Assembly: GCF_006538325.1 (NCBI RefSeq)
Contig: NZ_BJKK01000009.1
Location: 62,001 to 126,000 of the forward strand
Origin: Alteromonas sp. KUL42
Lineage (GTDB): Bacteria; Pseudomonadota; Gammaproteobacteria; Enterobacterales; Alteromonadaceae
Direction of reading: 5' to 3'
Length of the DNA: 64,000 nucleotides
Positions 44,662-53,779 of the stretch are shown here, in pieces (the stretch's first letter is position 1; each line of letters starts with the position of its first letter). Both the position numbers and the translations under genes were made by a program. Under the pieces are notes generated by a model. That model searched no databases. It worked only from the letters and a program-made list of their open reading frames with translations, and was not told the origin of the DNA.

Positions 44662-46191
44662 TCACGGTTCTTGAATAACATGCTTGAACCACGTTTTTAA
44701 TTGCTCCTGGTCTGCAAAATTTCCTTCATACTTAATATCTGGTTCTAAATTTTCAGGTTGTGAGGCTTCCAACAGTGTCAATGCTCTATATGGAATGTTT
44801 ACCTTCATATTGTTTTTTGTACGAATACTAATCTGGTCTGTATAGATAGTACTCATGTGTGGATGTTCACCGATGTGGATAACGTTATCTAATTCCTTCA
44901 TTATTTTTAGAAAAACTACACATGCACTAGCGCACCCACCGTCTGTCAATATGTAGATTTTTTTCGCAAACTTTTTCGTTCTTACATTGTTAAAATTTGA
45001 ATAAAATGTTTCCGTCGAAACTACAGGAAAAACGATGCTAGAGAGATTTTCAGCTAAAGCTTTTTTTGAAACATTTACTAAGCGTTCTAGCATAACTTGG
45101 TCATAACTAATTTGCTCTTGGCTAATAGCTATTTTCCTTAGTCTTTTATCTAAAACATCAATTAGTTCATCCGTAATACGAAATCTATTGTAAGATATTT
45201 GCTCAACAGTAGTGGAAGAATGTAGATGATTTGGAACTAATGACTCTATTATTTCAAAGACTCTAGTGCTTGATCCTCCGGTATTGAACCTCAAATCGAT
45301 TACTGTTGCTTCTCTTTCTTCTATTGATTGCAGTCGGTTTAAAAATCTATCTTGAAAAATTTGCTTTTCTTTTTCATTAAAACTGAATGAGGGTATAGCT
45401 ATATATATTATACCGTTGCTCTGAACATTAACTACTCGAGAATTCATATTTTCATTAATGAGAAAGCCCTTAGAATTCTCTGCGTCAAATGATGCCCATT
45501 TGATATCGTAAGAAGTGCTTTTTTTGTCTGATTCACTAGTAAAAACACAGGTCTTCCATTTTTGAGAATTCAAGAGCGGAAAAATTGATGGAAATCTCAT
45601 CGAAAACAAGTTTATTACTTTTTGAGTAGAATTGACTGAATGAGTGTTATGGTTCACATAAGGTAATATAATTGACTCCCATATTGTTTTGACGCTAAGC
45701 CCATCGCAAGAGGCTAGCTTATCACCGACAGCAGGCAATTTTTTATCCCAAGATGGACTGACATACTTAACTGTATAAGTATTATCCAGTTGATAACCTG
45801 CCCACGATGGATTTTCAGGGCCTATTTGCCAAAATCTAAAGGAAAATTTGTTTGAGACAAAACACCCAATACAATACTTATAATGACCAGAGTTTACGTG
45901 TATGTCTTTAAAACCGTTAATATAATACTTTACGACAGCACTAGCGTCCTCTATGTTATCAATCTCTCCTAATTTTTTCTTAGCAAGTAAATAACCCTTT
46001 TCGTGCCAACTAGCGACCTCAATTTCCGATAGGCCAGGATGGATAAACTCAATATTCTTATAAATAACCTTGAGGTCTTCTTCCACCCTGTGTTGCCATG
46101 TGATAGCAGAGAACTCTTGAATAGTATCAAGAATTAAAGTAGCAATAATAAGCCCAAAAAAGAGAATAAATATTTTGCGCATGATAGCCAA
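44662..46191 (-). CDS. S41-family peptidase-like membrane-anchored protein
   Basis: A 509-residue protein with one N-terminal hydrophobic segment (residues ~5-22) that could be a signal anchor. The C-terminal half carries the tail-specific-protease core: V-I-D-L-R-F-N-T-G-G-S-S, then Y-I-L-T-D-G-G-C-A-S-A-C-V-V-F-L, where the serine of C-A-S-A is the expected nucleophile, and later H-I-G-E. It would cleave proteins in the periplasm or act as a diverged relative. The AT content is higher than its neighbours, and it lies beside the tRNA-like remnants, which suggests acquisition. The biological substrate is unknown. Confidence 0.78.
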   Translation of the reverse strand: MAIMRKIFILFFGLIIATLILDTIQEFSAITWQHRVEEDLKVIYKNIEFIHPGLSEIEVASWHEKGYLLAKKKLGEIDNIEDASAVVKYYINGFKDIHVNSGHYKYCIGCFVSNKFSFRFWQIGPENPSWAGYQLDNTYTVKYVSPSWDKKLPAVGDKLASCDGLSVKTIWESIILPYVNHNTHSVNSTQKVINLFSMRFPSIFPLLNSQKWKTCVFTSESDKKSTSYDIKWASFDAENSKGFLINENMNSRVVNVQSNGIIYIAIPSFSFNEKEKQIFQDRFLNRLQSIEEREATVIDLRFNTGGSSTRVFEIIESLVPNHLHSSTTVEQISYNRFRITDELIDVLDKRLRKIAISQEQISYDQVMLERLVNVSKKALAENLSSIVFPVVSTETFYSNFNNVRTKKFAKKIYILTDGGCASACVVFLKIMKELDNVIHIGEHPHMSTIYTDQISIRTKNNMKVNIPYRALTLLEASQPENLEPDIKYEGNFADQEQLKTWFKHVIQEP

Positions 46192-46460
46192 CTAATTATG
46201 TTGTTTGTAAAACACGTATTCTGTCGACTATCTTATAAATTCTAAGCTAAATCATAAGCAGATATGAAAGCTCAATATTACCCACAAAAGTAACAATTCG
46301 AATAGAAGTCACTATCGAAGAACACAATAAATAACTGGGAAATCAAGTAACGTTTGTGACGATTAACGTTACCTGTGAATCGAAAAGACCTACAATGATC
46401 ACTCTACTTCGTCAATGAAGGCCTTTGTTTGAAAACCTAATTTTCACTTCTTGATTGCTT

Positions 46461-46775
46461 TTACAAGAAGTCTTCCCGCATTGGGCTAAACATGTCAATG
46501 AGGATCCCACCGGTTTCTGTTGTGGTGCCGTGCTCAACATGTGGATCGATCACGCAGCTATCTCCTGCCTTCAATACCTTAAGTTTACCGTCAATGACGA
46601 AATTGAATTCGCCTTCTTCGCAGTAAACAATTTGTGTATGACGATGGCTGTGCGCGTAACCTTCTGCGCCTTTTTCAAACCACACTTTCACGGCCATAGC
46701 ATCGTCATTGTATGCGAGTATCTGACGCTTGATACCGCCACCCATATCTTCTACAACACCTAACTTTTCAGACAT
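46461..46775 (-). CDS. kdgF: KdgF-type cupin, unsaturated uronate converting
   Basis: A 104-residue single cupin. The metal-binding motif 1 is seen as G-Y-A-H-S-H-R-H-T-Q-I-V-Y-C-E-E-G-E-F and motif 2 as G-D-S-C-V-I-D-P-H-V-E-H-G. The C-terminus D-M-F-S-P-M-R-E-D-F-L is characteristic of KdgF. KdgF speeds linearisation of 4,5-unsaturated uronate monomers to 4-deoxy-5-keto-uronate (DKI). That is the product expected from the GH105 at 19590, so it links the extracellular lyase system to central metabolism. It lies downstream of the octaheme cytochrome gene on the same strand and has its own short leader. Confidence 0.88.
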   Translation of the reverse strand: MSEKLGVVEDMGGGIKRQILAYNDDAMAVKVWFEKGAEGYAHSHRHTQIVYCEEGEFNFVIDGKLKVLKAGDSCVIDPHVEHGTTTETGGILIDMFSPMREDFL

Positions 46776-46875
46776 TTCAATTTTCCTTCTTAAAGTGTTT
46801 TAACAATCAATTACGTGATTTCTGCGCATCTACGGACGCTAAAACTTCTCCAGTTCTTTTCTAAAGTATGTAAAT

Positions 46876-48993
46876 TCACCGTTGAGCCCCAGTTTTTTGG
46901 GATAAAGCCAGGCCGAGTTGTAGTACTTCATATCGACCTTCAACGCTTGGACTTCGTGTTTTTAGCAACTCAATAGCTCGTTTGGTATTACCTGCTTTGT
47001 CTAGCGCTAAGGCCAAAATATACAGATAGTTGCTGTTTGTCGGCTCGATATCGGTGGCAGTGTTAAAATGCGTTATTGCGGCATTTAAATCTTGGCTGCG
47101 TATTAAGCGCATTCCTTCTGCATAGTGCATCAACGGTGAGTGTTGATTGGCGTTTAGACCATCTTCAAGTGTTGCTGCCTCTAAAGCGCTATCTCCCAAA
47201 GAGCGATATAAATTTGCTAGGTTTATGTAATTAGGCTCAAAGAATGGGTCTCGGAATATACCTGCCTTAAGATAATATTTTGCTTTTTCAAAGTTACCTT
47301 GATTAGCTTGAATAAGACTAGCGTTTAAGTTCCCTTCACCACGCCAGAGGTTTTGTTCAGATGCTTCGTATAACTCGTCTAATACTTTTGCGGAAATAAT
47401 GGCCAATTCCCCCGAAGCTATTAGCTGTTCAGCAGCCGAAACTCTAACCGCTTTATATTCATCCGCTAAAAGCGCTTTTAAAAGCTCGACGCGTCTGTGT
47501 TTATCGACAAGAAATGAAATATCGGAAAATGCTAGACGAACTAGCGGGCTCTCGTCATTGGCCAGCATTTTGGCATACTTATACGCTAGAGTTTGAACTG
47601 AAGCGGGAAGCAGTGAAACGACAGTCGCTCGTTTTATATCAGACAGTGCTTTGTTTTTTGCTAAGGAAAAGTGACTATTGAGTGTCAAGGTGTCGCCACT
47701 TAGCAATACCATATATTGCATTTCAGCAGGGTGTGAAGGCGCTGATGGGCCATGCCACTCGTCGATTTTGTCTTGCGCCCATTGCGGGCCTTTGTCTTCG
47801 TGGCAGCTGTTACAGGCGTTAGGCGTGCCAAACTTCTCAGTAAGGTGCGGTGCTGGAACCTTGAAACTATGATCTCTTCGTTTATCAATGCCCATATAGG
47901 TATTCGTAGGCATATGACAATTTACACATTGTGAGCCCTGACTATTGGGTTCGTGCTTATGATGCTCGACGTCATCATATGCTGTTGCTTTGTGGCACTG
48001 TAAACAGAGGCCATTTCCTTCAACTTTCACTTTCGCAGTATGCGGGTTGTGACAGTCGTTACAGTTCACGCCGGCCTCAAACATTTTACTTTGTAAAAAC
48101 GAGCCGTAGACATACACTTCATCCTTTATCTGGCCATCAACATGATATTGCGGGGTAGTCAGCAAAGCGGGTTTAAATTGTGACAAGAAAGGTTCAGATG
48201 GTGTGATACCATCGGTGAGTGGGGTGCGAAGCGAATGGCACGCAAAACAGCGTTCCATAAAACTGTTATCACGCTTTGGACCTTCCCATGTGGCTATCTT
48301 TTTGTCTTTACCTAACAGCCAGTTGCCAATATCTTTCTGTTCGCTTTCAGAAAGAACCGAGTGAGAGGAGCCCTTACCAGTATAGTGATTATCGTCGACG
48401 TAACCATGGCAAGATTGACAAGAAACGTTTATCTCATTCCACACTGTATTGAATGTGTCTTTTTCACTGTCGTAGTTTCTTTTTAATCCTGACGAGTGAC
48501 AGTCCGCACACATACCATTCCAATTCTGCAAAGGCTGGAGCCAGTGTAGCCTATCCAGCCTGCTTATTTCTTCGTCGGGATATATGGGGTACCATTTTTG
48601 ACCGCCGTTCGACTTATCTCTTGAGTCCCATGCAAATGGAAAGACCTGCATTTTTCCTTGTTCAGTGTTGATAAGGTACTCCTGAAGAGGAAAGTGACCG
48701 AACACATAGCTGACTTCGTAAACCCTCGGTTCTGTTTTATCTTCTTGAAACTCTACAAAGAACTTTTTACCTTTTTTATAGAATGTGGCTTTTTGATTGA
48801 AATGTTCAAACGTAAAGTTATTAAAGTCGCCTAAAACCGTATTTTCTGAGGCGATAGCCATTGCTTTACTGTGGTCCGATTCTAGCCAATCGGTCAGCTC
48901 CTTCTCATGACAAGCACCACACTGGTGCGCCTCGTTTGCAAAAGAACTGAAGGAAATACTAATAAGAGTGAGTAAAAAGCACAGCCGTAACAT
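46876..48993 (-). CDS. Octaheme cytochrome c with C-terminal TPR region
   Basis: A 705-residue exported protein with signal peptide ending S-S-F-A-N. The first ~400 residues contain eight C-x-x-C-H haem sites: CGACH, CADCH, CQSCH, CFACH, CNDCH, CLQCH, CVNCH and CNSCH. A HEAT-like stretch and tetratricopeptide repeats (roughly 540-700, e.g. A-N-Q-G-N-F-E-K-A-K-Y-Y-L-K-A-G) follow. Proteins of this build occur in marine gammaproteobacteria, often without known function. It would act in the periplasm as an electron carrier or oxidoreductase held in a complex by its repeats. No link to the neighbouring uronate genes is obvious. Confidence 0.88.
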   Translation of the reverse strand: MLRLCFLLTLISISFSSFANEAHQCGACHEKELTDWLESDHSKAMAIASENTVLGDFNNFTFEHFNQKATFYKKGKKFFVEFQEDKTEPRVYEVSYVFGHFPLQEYLINTEQGKMQVFPFAWDSRDKSNGGQKWYPIYPDEEISRLDRLHWLQPLQNWNGMCADCHSSGLKRNYDSEKDTFNTVWNEINVSCQSCHGYVDDNHYTGKGSSHSVLSESEQKDIGNWLLGKDKKIATWEGPKRDNSFMERCFACHSLRTPLTDGITPSEPFLSQFKPALLTTPQYHVDGQIKDEVYVYGSFLQSKMFEAGVNCNDCHNPHTAKVKVEGNGLCLQCHKATAYDDVEHHKHEPNSQGSQCVNCHMPTNTYMGIDKRRDHSFKVPAPHLTEKFGTPNACNSCHEDKGPQWAQDKIDEWHGPSAPSHPAEMQYMVLLSGDTLTLNSHFSLAKNKALSDIKRATVVSLLPASVQTLAYKYAKMLANDESPLVRLAFSDISFLVDKHRRVELLKALLADEYKAVRVSAAEQLIASGELAIISAKVLDELYEASEQNLWRGEGNLNASLIQANQGNFEKAKYYLKAGIFRDPFFEPNYINLANLYRSLGDSALEAATLEDGLNANQHSPLMHYAEGMRLIRSQDLNAAITHFNTATDIEPTNSNYLYILALALDKAGNTKRAIELLKTRSPSVEGRYEVLQLGLALSQKTGAQR

Positions 48994-49214
48994 TAATTAA
49001 GAAAACCAAAAGCAACAAAATACAATCATAAAATATCACGGTAGAAGTACGATCGCTAACATTCGATTAACTTTCATTCTCTTATTACGTATGTAAAGCG
49101 CGAAATGAGGTAAATTCAAAAACGAATGAGATTACGATTTAACTTAATTTGCTTATTAATGACAGATAAAGATGATATCATCAATTTGAAATTCAACTTT
49201 ATTCAGGAGTAGTC

Positions 49215-49853
49215 ATGAAGATTGCCTTAATGATGGAAAATAGCCAAGCGGCGAAGAACCCTGTAATTCTTAAAGAATTGACTTCTGTGGCCGACTCGCT
49301 AGGACATAGTGTTCATAATGTAGGTATGGAAAGTGAAACCGATCATCACTTAACTTATGTACACCTTGGGATTATGGCCGGCGCTCTTTTGAACTCTGGC
49401 GCTGTAGACTTCGTTATCGCCGGCTGCGGTACCGGGCAGGGCGCTATGATGTCTTTGAATGCGCAACCTGGTGTTTTCTGTGGTTATTGTATCGATCCTT
49501 CTGACGCCTTTTTGTTTAACCAAGTAAATAACGGTAATGCGTTAGCGCTTCCTTTTGCGAAAGGTTTTGGTTGGGGAGCTGAGCTGAACGCCCGTTATAT
49601 TTTTGAAAAGGCTTTTACTGGCGAGCGCGGAGCTGGTTATCCGGTTGAAAGACGCGAGCCTCAAGTGCGTAATGCCGGTATCCTTTCAGAACTAAAAGCG
49701 GCGTTAGCATGCGACGACTATGTTGACACATTGAAAAAAATTGACCAAGAATTGGTAAAAACAGCAGTGTCTGGTGAACGCTTTCAAAAATGCTTGTTTG
49801 AAAATGGCAAAGACGAATCTATCAAGTCATATATCAAAACGCTCGTATCATAA
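49215..49853 (+). CDS. RpiB/LacAB-family isomerase (DKI isomerase-like)
   Basis: A 212-residue member of the RpiB/LacA/LacB sugar isomerase family. It has the family signature A-G-C-G-T-G-Q-G-A-M-M-S near residue 73, the N-terminal I-A-L-M-M-E-N-S-Q, and an extended C-terminus. In streptococci a protein of this family (DhuI) replaces KduI and converts DKI to DKII. Given the GH105 and KdgF genes nearby, the same role in unsaturated uronate metabolism is likely here, though ribose-5-phosphate isomerase activity cannot be excluded. AGGAG precedes the ATG. It is monocistronic, with a terminator after it. Confidence 0.8.
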   Translation: MKIALMMENSQAAKNPVILKELTSVADSLGHSVHNVGMESETDHHLTYVHLGIMAGALLNSGAVDFVIAGCGTGQGAMMSLNAQPGVFCGYCIDPSDAFLFNQVNNGNALALPFAKGFGWGAELNARYIFEKAFTGERGAGYPVERREPQVRNAGILSELKAALACDDYVDTLKKIDQELVKTAVSGERFQKCLFENGKDESIKSYIKTLVS

Positions 49854-49865
49854 TTCACCTGTAGG

Positions 49866-49904
49866 CAGTGTAAGGCGTATACAATGCACCCTTACACTGT
49901 CTTT
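49866..49904. terminator. Bidirectional terminator between isomerase and K+ transporter
   Basis: A 10-bp perfect stem (CAGTGTAAGG / CCTTACACTG) with a 14-base loop, followed by TCTTTA. It lies between two converging genes and could serve both. Confidence 0.75.
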
Positions 49905-49908
49905 ATGT

Positions 49909-51273
49909 TTATCCAACGGGTAGCGTACTATTTGGATACTTGATTCTTTTCTGACGAGGGCTAGCAAGAAAATACGCAATGGTCAGTGGACCCAATCGGC
50001 CAATAAACATCAGAAATATGATAACAAGGCCTCCAGCATCAGACAACTCTCCGGTTAAACCGCGTGATAATCCTACCGTACCTAAAGCCGATATAGCCTC
50101 AAAAATAATATCTATAAACGCCGCATTTTCTGTTATCGATAAAATAAATATAGAAAGCCATGCAATTACAGTGGATATTAACGTAAGCGCCAACGCTTTT
50201 CCTCTCGTTTCACTCGACAACGTGCAGCCAAATATCGCTGGAGAAGGATCGCGTCGCAGATAGCTGTAGGCCGACATAATAAGAACAATAAAGGTGACAA
50301 GCTTTATGCCACTGGCAGTACTCATAGAGCCTCCACCGATGAACATTAATAGCAACGTTAGCCAAGTAGTTGCATTTTCTAATGCACTTATATCCACAGT
50401 ATTGAACCCAGCCGTGCGGGGTGTTACAGCTTGAAACCAAGATGCCCACCATTGTGAAGTGGTGTCCAAATTAGCAAGCGTATTTGGGTTGTCTTTTTCG
50501 ATAGAATAAATAAGGAGTAACGCTATTGCGTTTACGATAATAGTGCTACTTATCATTAATTTACTGTAGACAGACAATTTGTGCCACGTACGCTTTTTAA
50601 TAAGATCTATCCAAACTGAGAAGCCCAAACCTCCTATGATAAACAAACCGGTAATAGTGAGGTTTACTACCGGGTTACCCACATAAAATGAGAGACTATC
50701 TGAGCTTAATGCAAACCCAGCGTTGTTGAAGGCTGAGATTGTGTAAAAAAATGCGTGAAAAAGTGCCTCTGCAGGTGGTTTACTCTGAAGCCAGAATAAC
50801 GCCAAGATAGTAAAGCCAATCATTTCAATGATAAACGCAAAAATTAGAACCGACCTCGCCGTAGAGGCGAGGGTGGATAAATCTGTTTGGTTAAATGCTT
50901 CTTTAATTGCCGACTGTTGCAAAAAGCTTATTCTTCCGCCAAGCGCAATTAGCGTGACTACCGCAAAGGTCATTAAACCAAGCCCACCTATTTGAATTAA
51001 CAGAGCAATTACTGTAAGCCCCAAGGTGGTGAAGGCAGTCCCTGTGTCTACAACTACAAGTCCTGTCACCGTAACTGCAGATGTCGCTGTGAAAAGACTG
51101 TCTGCGAACGTGATTGATTGTGTAGTCATACCTGGTAGTAAGAGCAATAATGTTCCTAAAATTATCACAGCTAAAAAGCTCAGGGACAGTATGAGTGGTG
51201 GAGCCGCTTGGATTTTATAAGCGCTTTTTGCCTTACGTGATAAAGGGCGACGTTGCAAATTCCAGCGTGTCAT
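49909..51273 (-). CDS. TrkH/KtrB-family potassium uptake channel subunit
   Basis: A 454-residue membrane protein with the four M1-P-M2 repeats of the family. Filter-like segments include S-A-V-T-V-T-G-L-V-V, I-S-A-F-N-N-A-G-F-A-L, V-T-P-R-T-A-G-F-N-T and I-S-A-L-G-T-V-G-L-S. It carries K+ (often Na+-coupled) across the inner membrane. Start ATG 51273 overlaps the stop of the RCK gene (TAATG) with AAGG upstream; a frame extension to 51339 would overlap that gene. It is the last gene of a four-gene K+ module. Confidence 0.92.
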   Translation of the reverse strand: MTRWNLQRRPLSRKAKSAYKIQAAPPLILSLSFLAVIILGTLLLLLPGMTTQSITFADSLFTATSAVTVTGLVVVDTGTAFTTLGLTVIALLIQIGGLGLMTFAVVTLIALGGRISFLQQSAIKEAFNQTDLSTLASTARSVLIFAFIIEMIGFTILALFWLQSKPPAEALFHAFFYTISAFNNAGFALSSDSLSFYVGNPVVNLTITGLFIIGGLGFSVWIDLIKKRTWHKLSVYSKLMISSTIIVNAIALLLIYSIEKDNPNTLANLDTTSQWWASWFQAVTPRTAGFNTVDISALENATTWLTLLLMFIGGGSMSTASGIKLVTFIVLIMSAYSYLRRDPSPAIFGCTLSSETRGKALALTLISTVIAWLSIFILSITENAAFIDIIFEAISALGTVGLSRGLTGELSDAGGLVIIFLMFIGRLGPLTIAYFLASPRQKRIKYPNSTLPVG

Positions 51274-51926
51274 TATTTTAGCCTTGGGGCAATCCGAACT
51301 AAGGCCTCTTTGGGGCCGAATAAGATTAACGTATCGCACTCGCGAACAATATAAGAAGGCGGTGGGGATTTCATAACCTCTTGCCCTCGCTTCACCATTA
51401 AACAGTGAATTGAGTTCTCGAACCCTTTTATGAGCGAGTCAATTGAGGTTGGTTGAAAAGGAGAGGGGAGGTGTATATCTACAATATAACTACCATGACC
51501 AATACTCAAATAGTCACTTACCATTGGATAGTTTAAAGCCTGTGCTACTCGTGCTCCCATCTCCTCTTCTGGGTGAATAATTCGTGTCACTCCTAGTTTA
51601 GAGAGGATAGTATGGTGGGCTGAAGTATTAGCTTTTACCCAAATATCCTTAACGCCCAGATTTTTAAGATGAAGAGTGCACAGAAGGCTGGCCTGCATAT
51701 CTTCGCCTATGGCTACAAGTACGGCTTCGCTCTGACAGAGATTAAGTTCTTTCAGGGCCCTCTCATCTGTAACGTCACATATGAGTGCTTGAGTGAGCTC
51801 ACCTGCGTACTGCTCGGCAAGTTTCTCATCTTTATCTATACCTGTTACGGTATGGCCCATATGTATCAGCTCGATACTGGCGGTTATGCCAAATCTTCCT
51901 AATCCAATTACCGTGAAATGTGCCAT
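51273..51926 (-). CDS. TrkA/KtrA-type RCK regulatory subunit
   Basis: A 217-residue cytoplasmic protein with an N-terminal RCK_N Rossmann domain (F-T-V-I-G-L-G-R-F-G-I-T-A-S and the acidic end of the second strand, G-I-D-K-D-E) and a C-terminal RCK_C domain from about residue 130. It gates the TrkH/KtrB channel in response to bound nucleotide. Gene order and a 1-bp overlap with the channel gene confirm the pairing. It lies 4 bp after the response-regulator gene. Confidence 0.92.
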   Translation of the reverse strand: MAHFTVIGLGRFGITASIELIHMGHTVTGIDKDEKLAEQYAGELTQALICDVTDERALKELNLCQSEAVLVAIGEDMQASLLCTLHLKNLGVKDIWVKANTSAHHTILSKLGVTRIIHPEEEMGARVAQALNYPMVSDYLSIGHGSYIVDIHLPSPFQPTSIDSLIKGFENSIHCLMVKRGQEVMKSPPPSYIVRECDTLILFGPKEALVRIAPRLK

Positions 51927-51930
51927 TTAT

Positions 51931-52623
51931 TTACTCCGTGTGACTGACGAGGAAGCGATATCCGTTCCCTGCAGAAGTCTCAATCGAAAAACAATTTGAA
52001 TTTAGAGCAGAAAGTTTTTTCCTAACGTGACTGACCAGAATTCTTACGTAATGTGTGTCTTCGCTATTATAATTACCCCAAATAGAGCGAATGAGTGTTT
52101 GTTGGTTAACAAAGACCCCGACTTCCCGTGTTAAAAGGTCGATAAGGTGCAGTTCTTTTGGGGTGAGTGAGATGTCTATGTTGCCTAGTGATATTAATCC
52201 GCTATCCAGGTCAATTGTTAGGTTCTGTATCTTTCTACGTCGTTCCGCGGTAGGAATGACGGGGGTAATATCCCTTAGAAGAACTCGAATGCGTGCTATC
52301 AATTCTTTTATACTGAAAGGCTTGCTAACGTAGTCGTTAGCTCCAGCCATCAACATACCTACTTTGTCATCTTCTGAATGTCTAGCGGATAAAATTAGAA
52401 CAGGCACGCTACTTGTGCGTCTAATTCTAGCTAGAATTTCTTTACCGTCGCCATCGGGAAGGCCAAGATCCAATATTATCAGTTCTGGCTTTTCTTTAAG
52501 CGCTGTGATGAGTCCGTCTTTAACATTAGATGTTTCAAGGGGCTTAAACCCCTCGGCCTTCAGGGCAATACATATCATTCTGCGAATGTTTGCGTCATCT
52601 TCAACAATAAGGATTTTGTTCAT
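51931..52623 (-). CDS. OmpR-type response regulator, KdpE-like
   Basis: A 230-residue regulator. The receiver domain shows the acidic pocket V-E-D-D-A-N, the phospho-acceptor in L-I-I-L-D-L-G-L-P-D-G-D-G and the lysine in Y-V-S-K-P-F. A winged-helix DNA-binding domain follows (L-T-P-K-E-L-H-L-I-D-L-L and V-R-I-L-V-S-H-V-R-K-K-L). Sequence style and partner indicate KdpE. Its start overlaps the stop of the kinase gene (ATGA). It probably controls this K+ uptake operon rather than a kdpFABC set, which is absent from the window. Confidence 0.9.
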   Translation of the reverse strand: MNKILIVEDDANIRRMICIALKAEGFKPLETSNVKDGLITALKEKPELIILDLGLPDGDGKEILARIRRTSSVPVLILSARHSEDDKVGMLMAGANDYVSKPFSIKELIARIRVLLRDITPVIPTAERRRKIQNLTIDLDSGLISLGNIDISLTPKELHLIDLLTREVGVFVNQQTLIRSIWGNYNSEDTHYVRILVSHVRKKLSALNSNCFSIETSAGNGYRFLVSHTE

Positions 52624-53621
52624 GACGATTTTTCACTTAGGTTTGGGATGGAAATAATTGCACGACAACCTGGCGCTAAGTTTTCGAGTATTAGCCTACC
52701 TTTGTGCGCCTCTGCTATACCTTGGGCGACGTTTAGCCCTAAACCAATTCCTCCAGTACCGACATCACCATCTCTTGATGAAGAAAAAAGCATAAACGGG
52801 CGTTGTGTGTCGCCATCTTTAAGCCCAATACCACTGTCTTCTACAATTATATTTGTGTATTTCGAATCGCTTTTTACTTTTACAAGCACTTCTTGTTCGC
52901 TAAATTTAAGTGCGTTGTCGATGACATTAAACATAGCTTGTTCTAAAAGTGGGCCGCTTGCATAAATTTGACGAAGATGCCCCGAAAAGCTAGTCACAAT
53001 ACGAGGATTGCTAAAGCGAGTTAGTACGTTTTCAATCAGCGAGTTTATTGAAATTCGCTCTCGCCCCGCTATCAACAGATCGTTTTGAATACGCGTAGCT
53101 TGCAAAATATTCTCTATGTAAGCATGTAATCTTTTGCTTTCGACAATACTCCCCTTTATCAACTCTCGCTTATCGTTTTCGGGAAGCGAGTGATAGTAGG
53201 TATCTAAGGTTTCCATGGAGCCAATCATTGTTGATAAAGGGGTGCGTAGATCGTGAGAAACTGACCTTAGCACGTTTGCTTGGAGTTGTGCTTTGCGAAG
53301 AGCGGTTTGCTGTCTCTTGTAAAAAGAAGAGAACTCACTGGCTAATACAGCCACCACGAGAAACGTCGCTATATTTATTACATCGTCAACATCGCTCATT
53401 CGTACCGAATAAAATGGCGCGGTAAATAAAAAGTTAAAGCTTATAGCACCTATAATGGCCGCTACTAGTCCATTCATACGTGAAAACAGAATGGAGCAAG
53501 TTACTGCACCCAATTGGAGTATGAGTAAAGTTCCTCCAATAGGTAAAAACCAATTTCTTAACAGCAAACAAATAAATGTAAAAATCACCATTATGCCTAC
53601 GGTTATGATGCCATCTCGCAT
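52620..53621 (-). CDS. Sensor histidine kinase, short KdpD-like
   Basis: A 333-residue kinase. Four N-terminal hydrophobic segments form a DUF4118-type membrane domain, then a HisKA H-box (S-V-S-H-D-L-R-T-P-L-S-T) and an ATPase domain with N-box I-D-N-A-L-K-F, D-S-G-I-G-L and G-G-I-G-L-G-L. This equals the C-terminal part of KdpD. The ~350-residue N-terminal KdpD and Usp domains of the E. coli protein are missing, so nucleotide or Usp-based input is lost. It is the first gene of the K+ module and overlaps the response regulator gene. Confidence 0.9.
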   Translation of the reverse strand: MRDGIITVGIMVIFTFICLLLRNWFLPIGGTLLILQLGAVTCSILFSRMNGLVAAIIGAISFNFLFTAPFYSVRMSDVDDVINIATFLVVAVLASEFSSFYKRQQTALRKAQLQANVLRSVSHDLRTPLSTMIGSMETLDTYYHSLPENDKRELIKGSIVESKRLHAYIENILQATRIQNDLLIAGRERISINSLIENVLTRFSNPRIVTSFSGHLRQIYASGPLLEQAMFNVIDNALKFSEQEVLVKVKSDSKYTNIIVEDSGIGLKDGDTQRPFMLFSSSRDGDVGTGGIGLGLNVAQGIAEAHKGRLILENLAPGCRAIISIPNLSEKSS

Positions 53622-53738
53622 TAGATGAAGCGCCCCGCTAAAAATAAAAGGTCTTACAGAAATGTATCAAGGCTGATAAGAAAATACGCGTAAAAATTGC
53701 GTAAAAAATGGGAGTGACTGGTAGAAGCAACAAGGACA

Positions 53739-53761
53739 GGCGAGTACATTGCACACTCGCC
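53739..53761. terminator. Possible terminator between K+ module and TonB receptor
   Basis: A 7-bp stem (GGCGAGT / ACTCGCC) with a 9-base loop sits 18 bp beyond the TonB receptor stop on the minus strand. No strong T-tract is seen, so it is tentative. Confidence 0.4.
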
Positions 53762-53779
53762 CACCAATTGTTAAATCAA

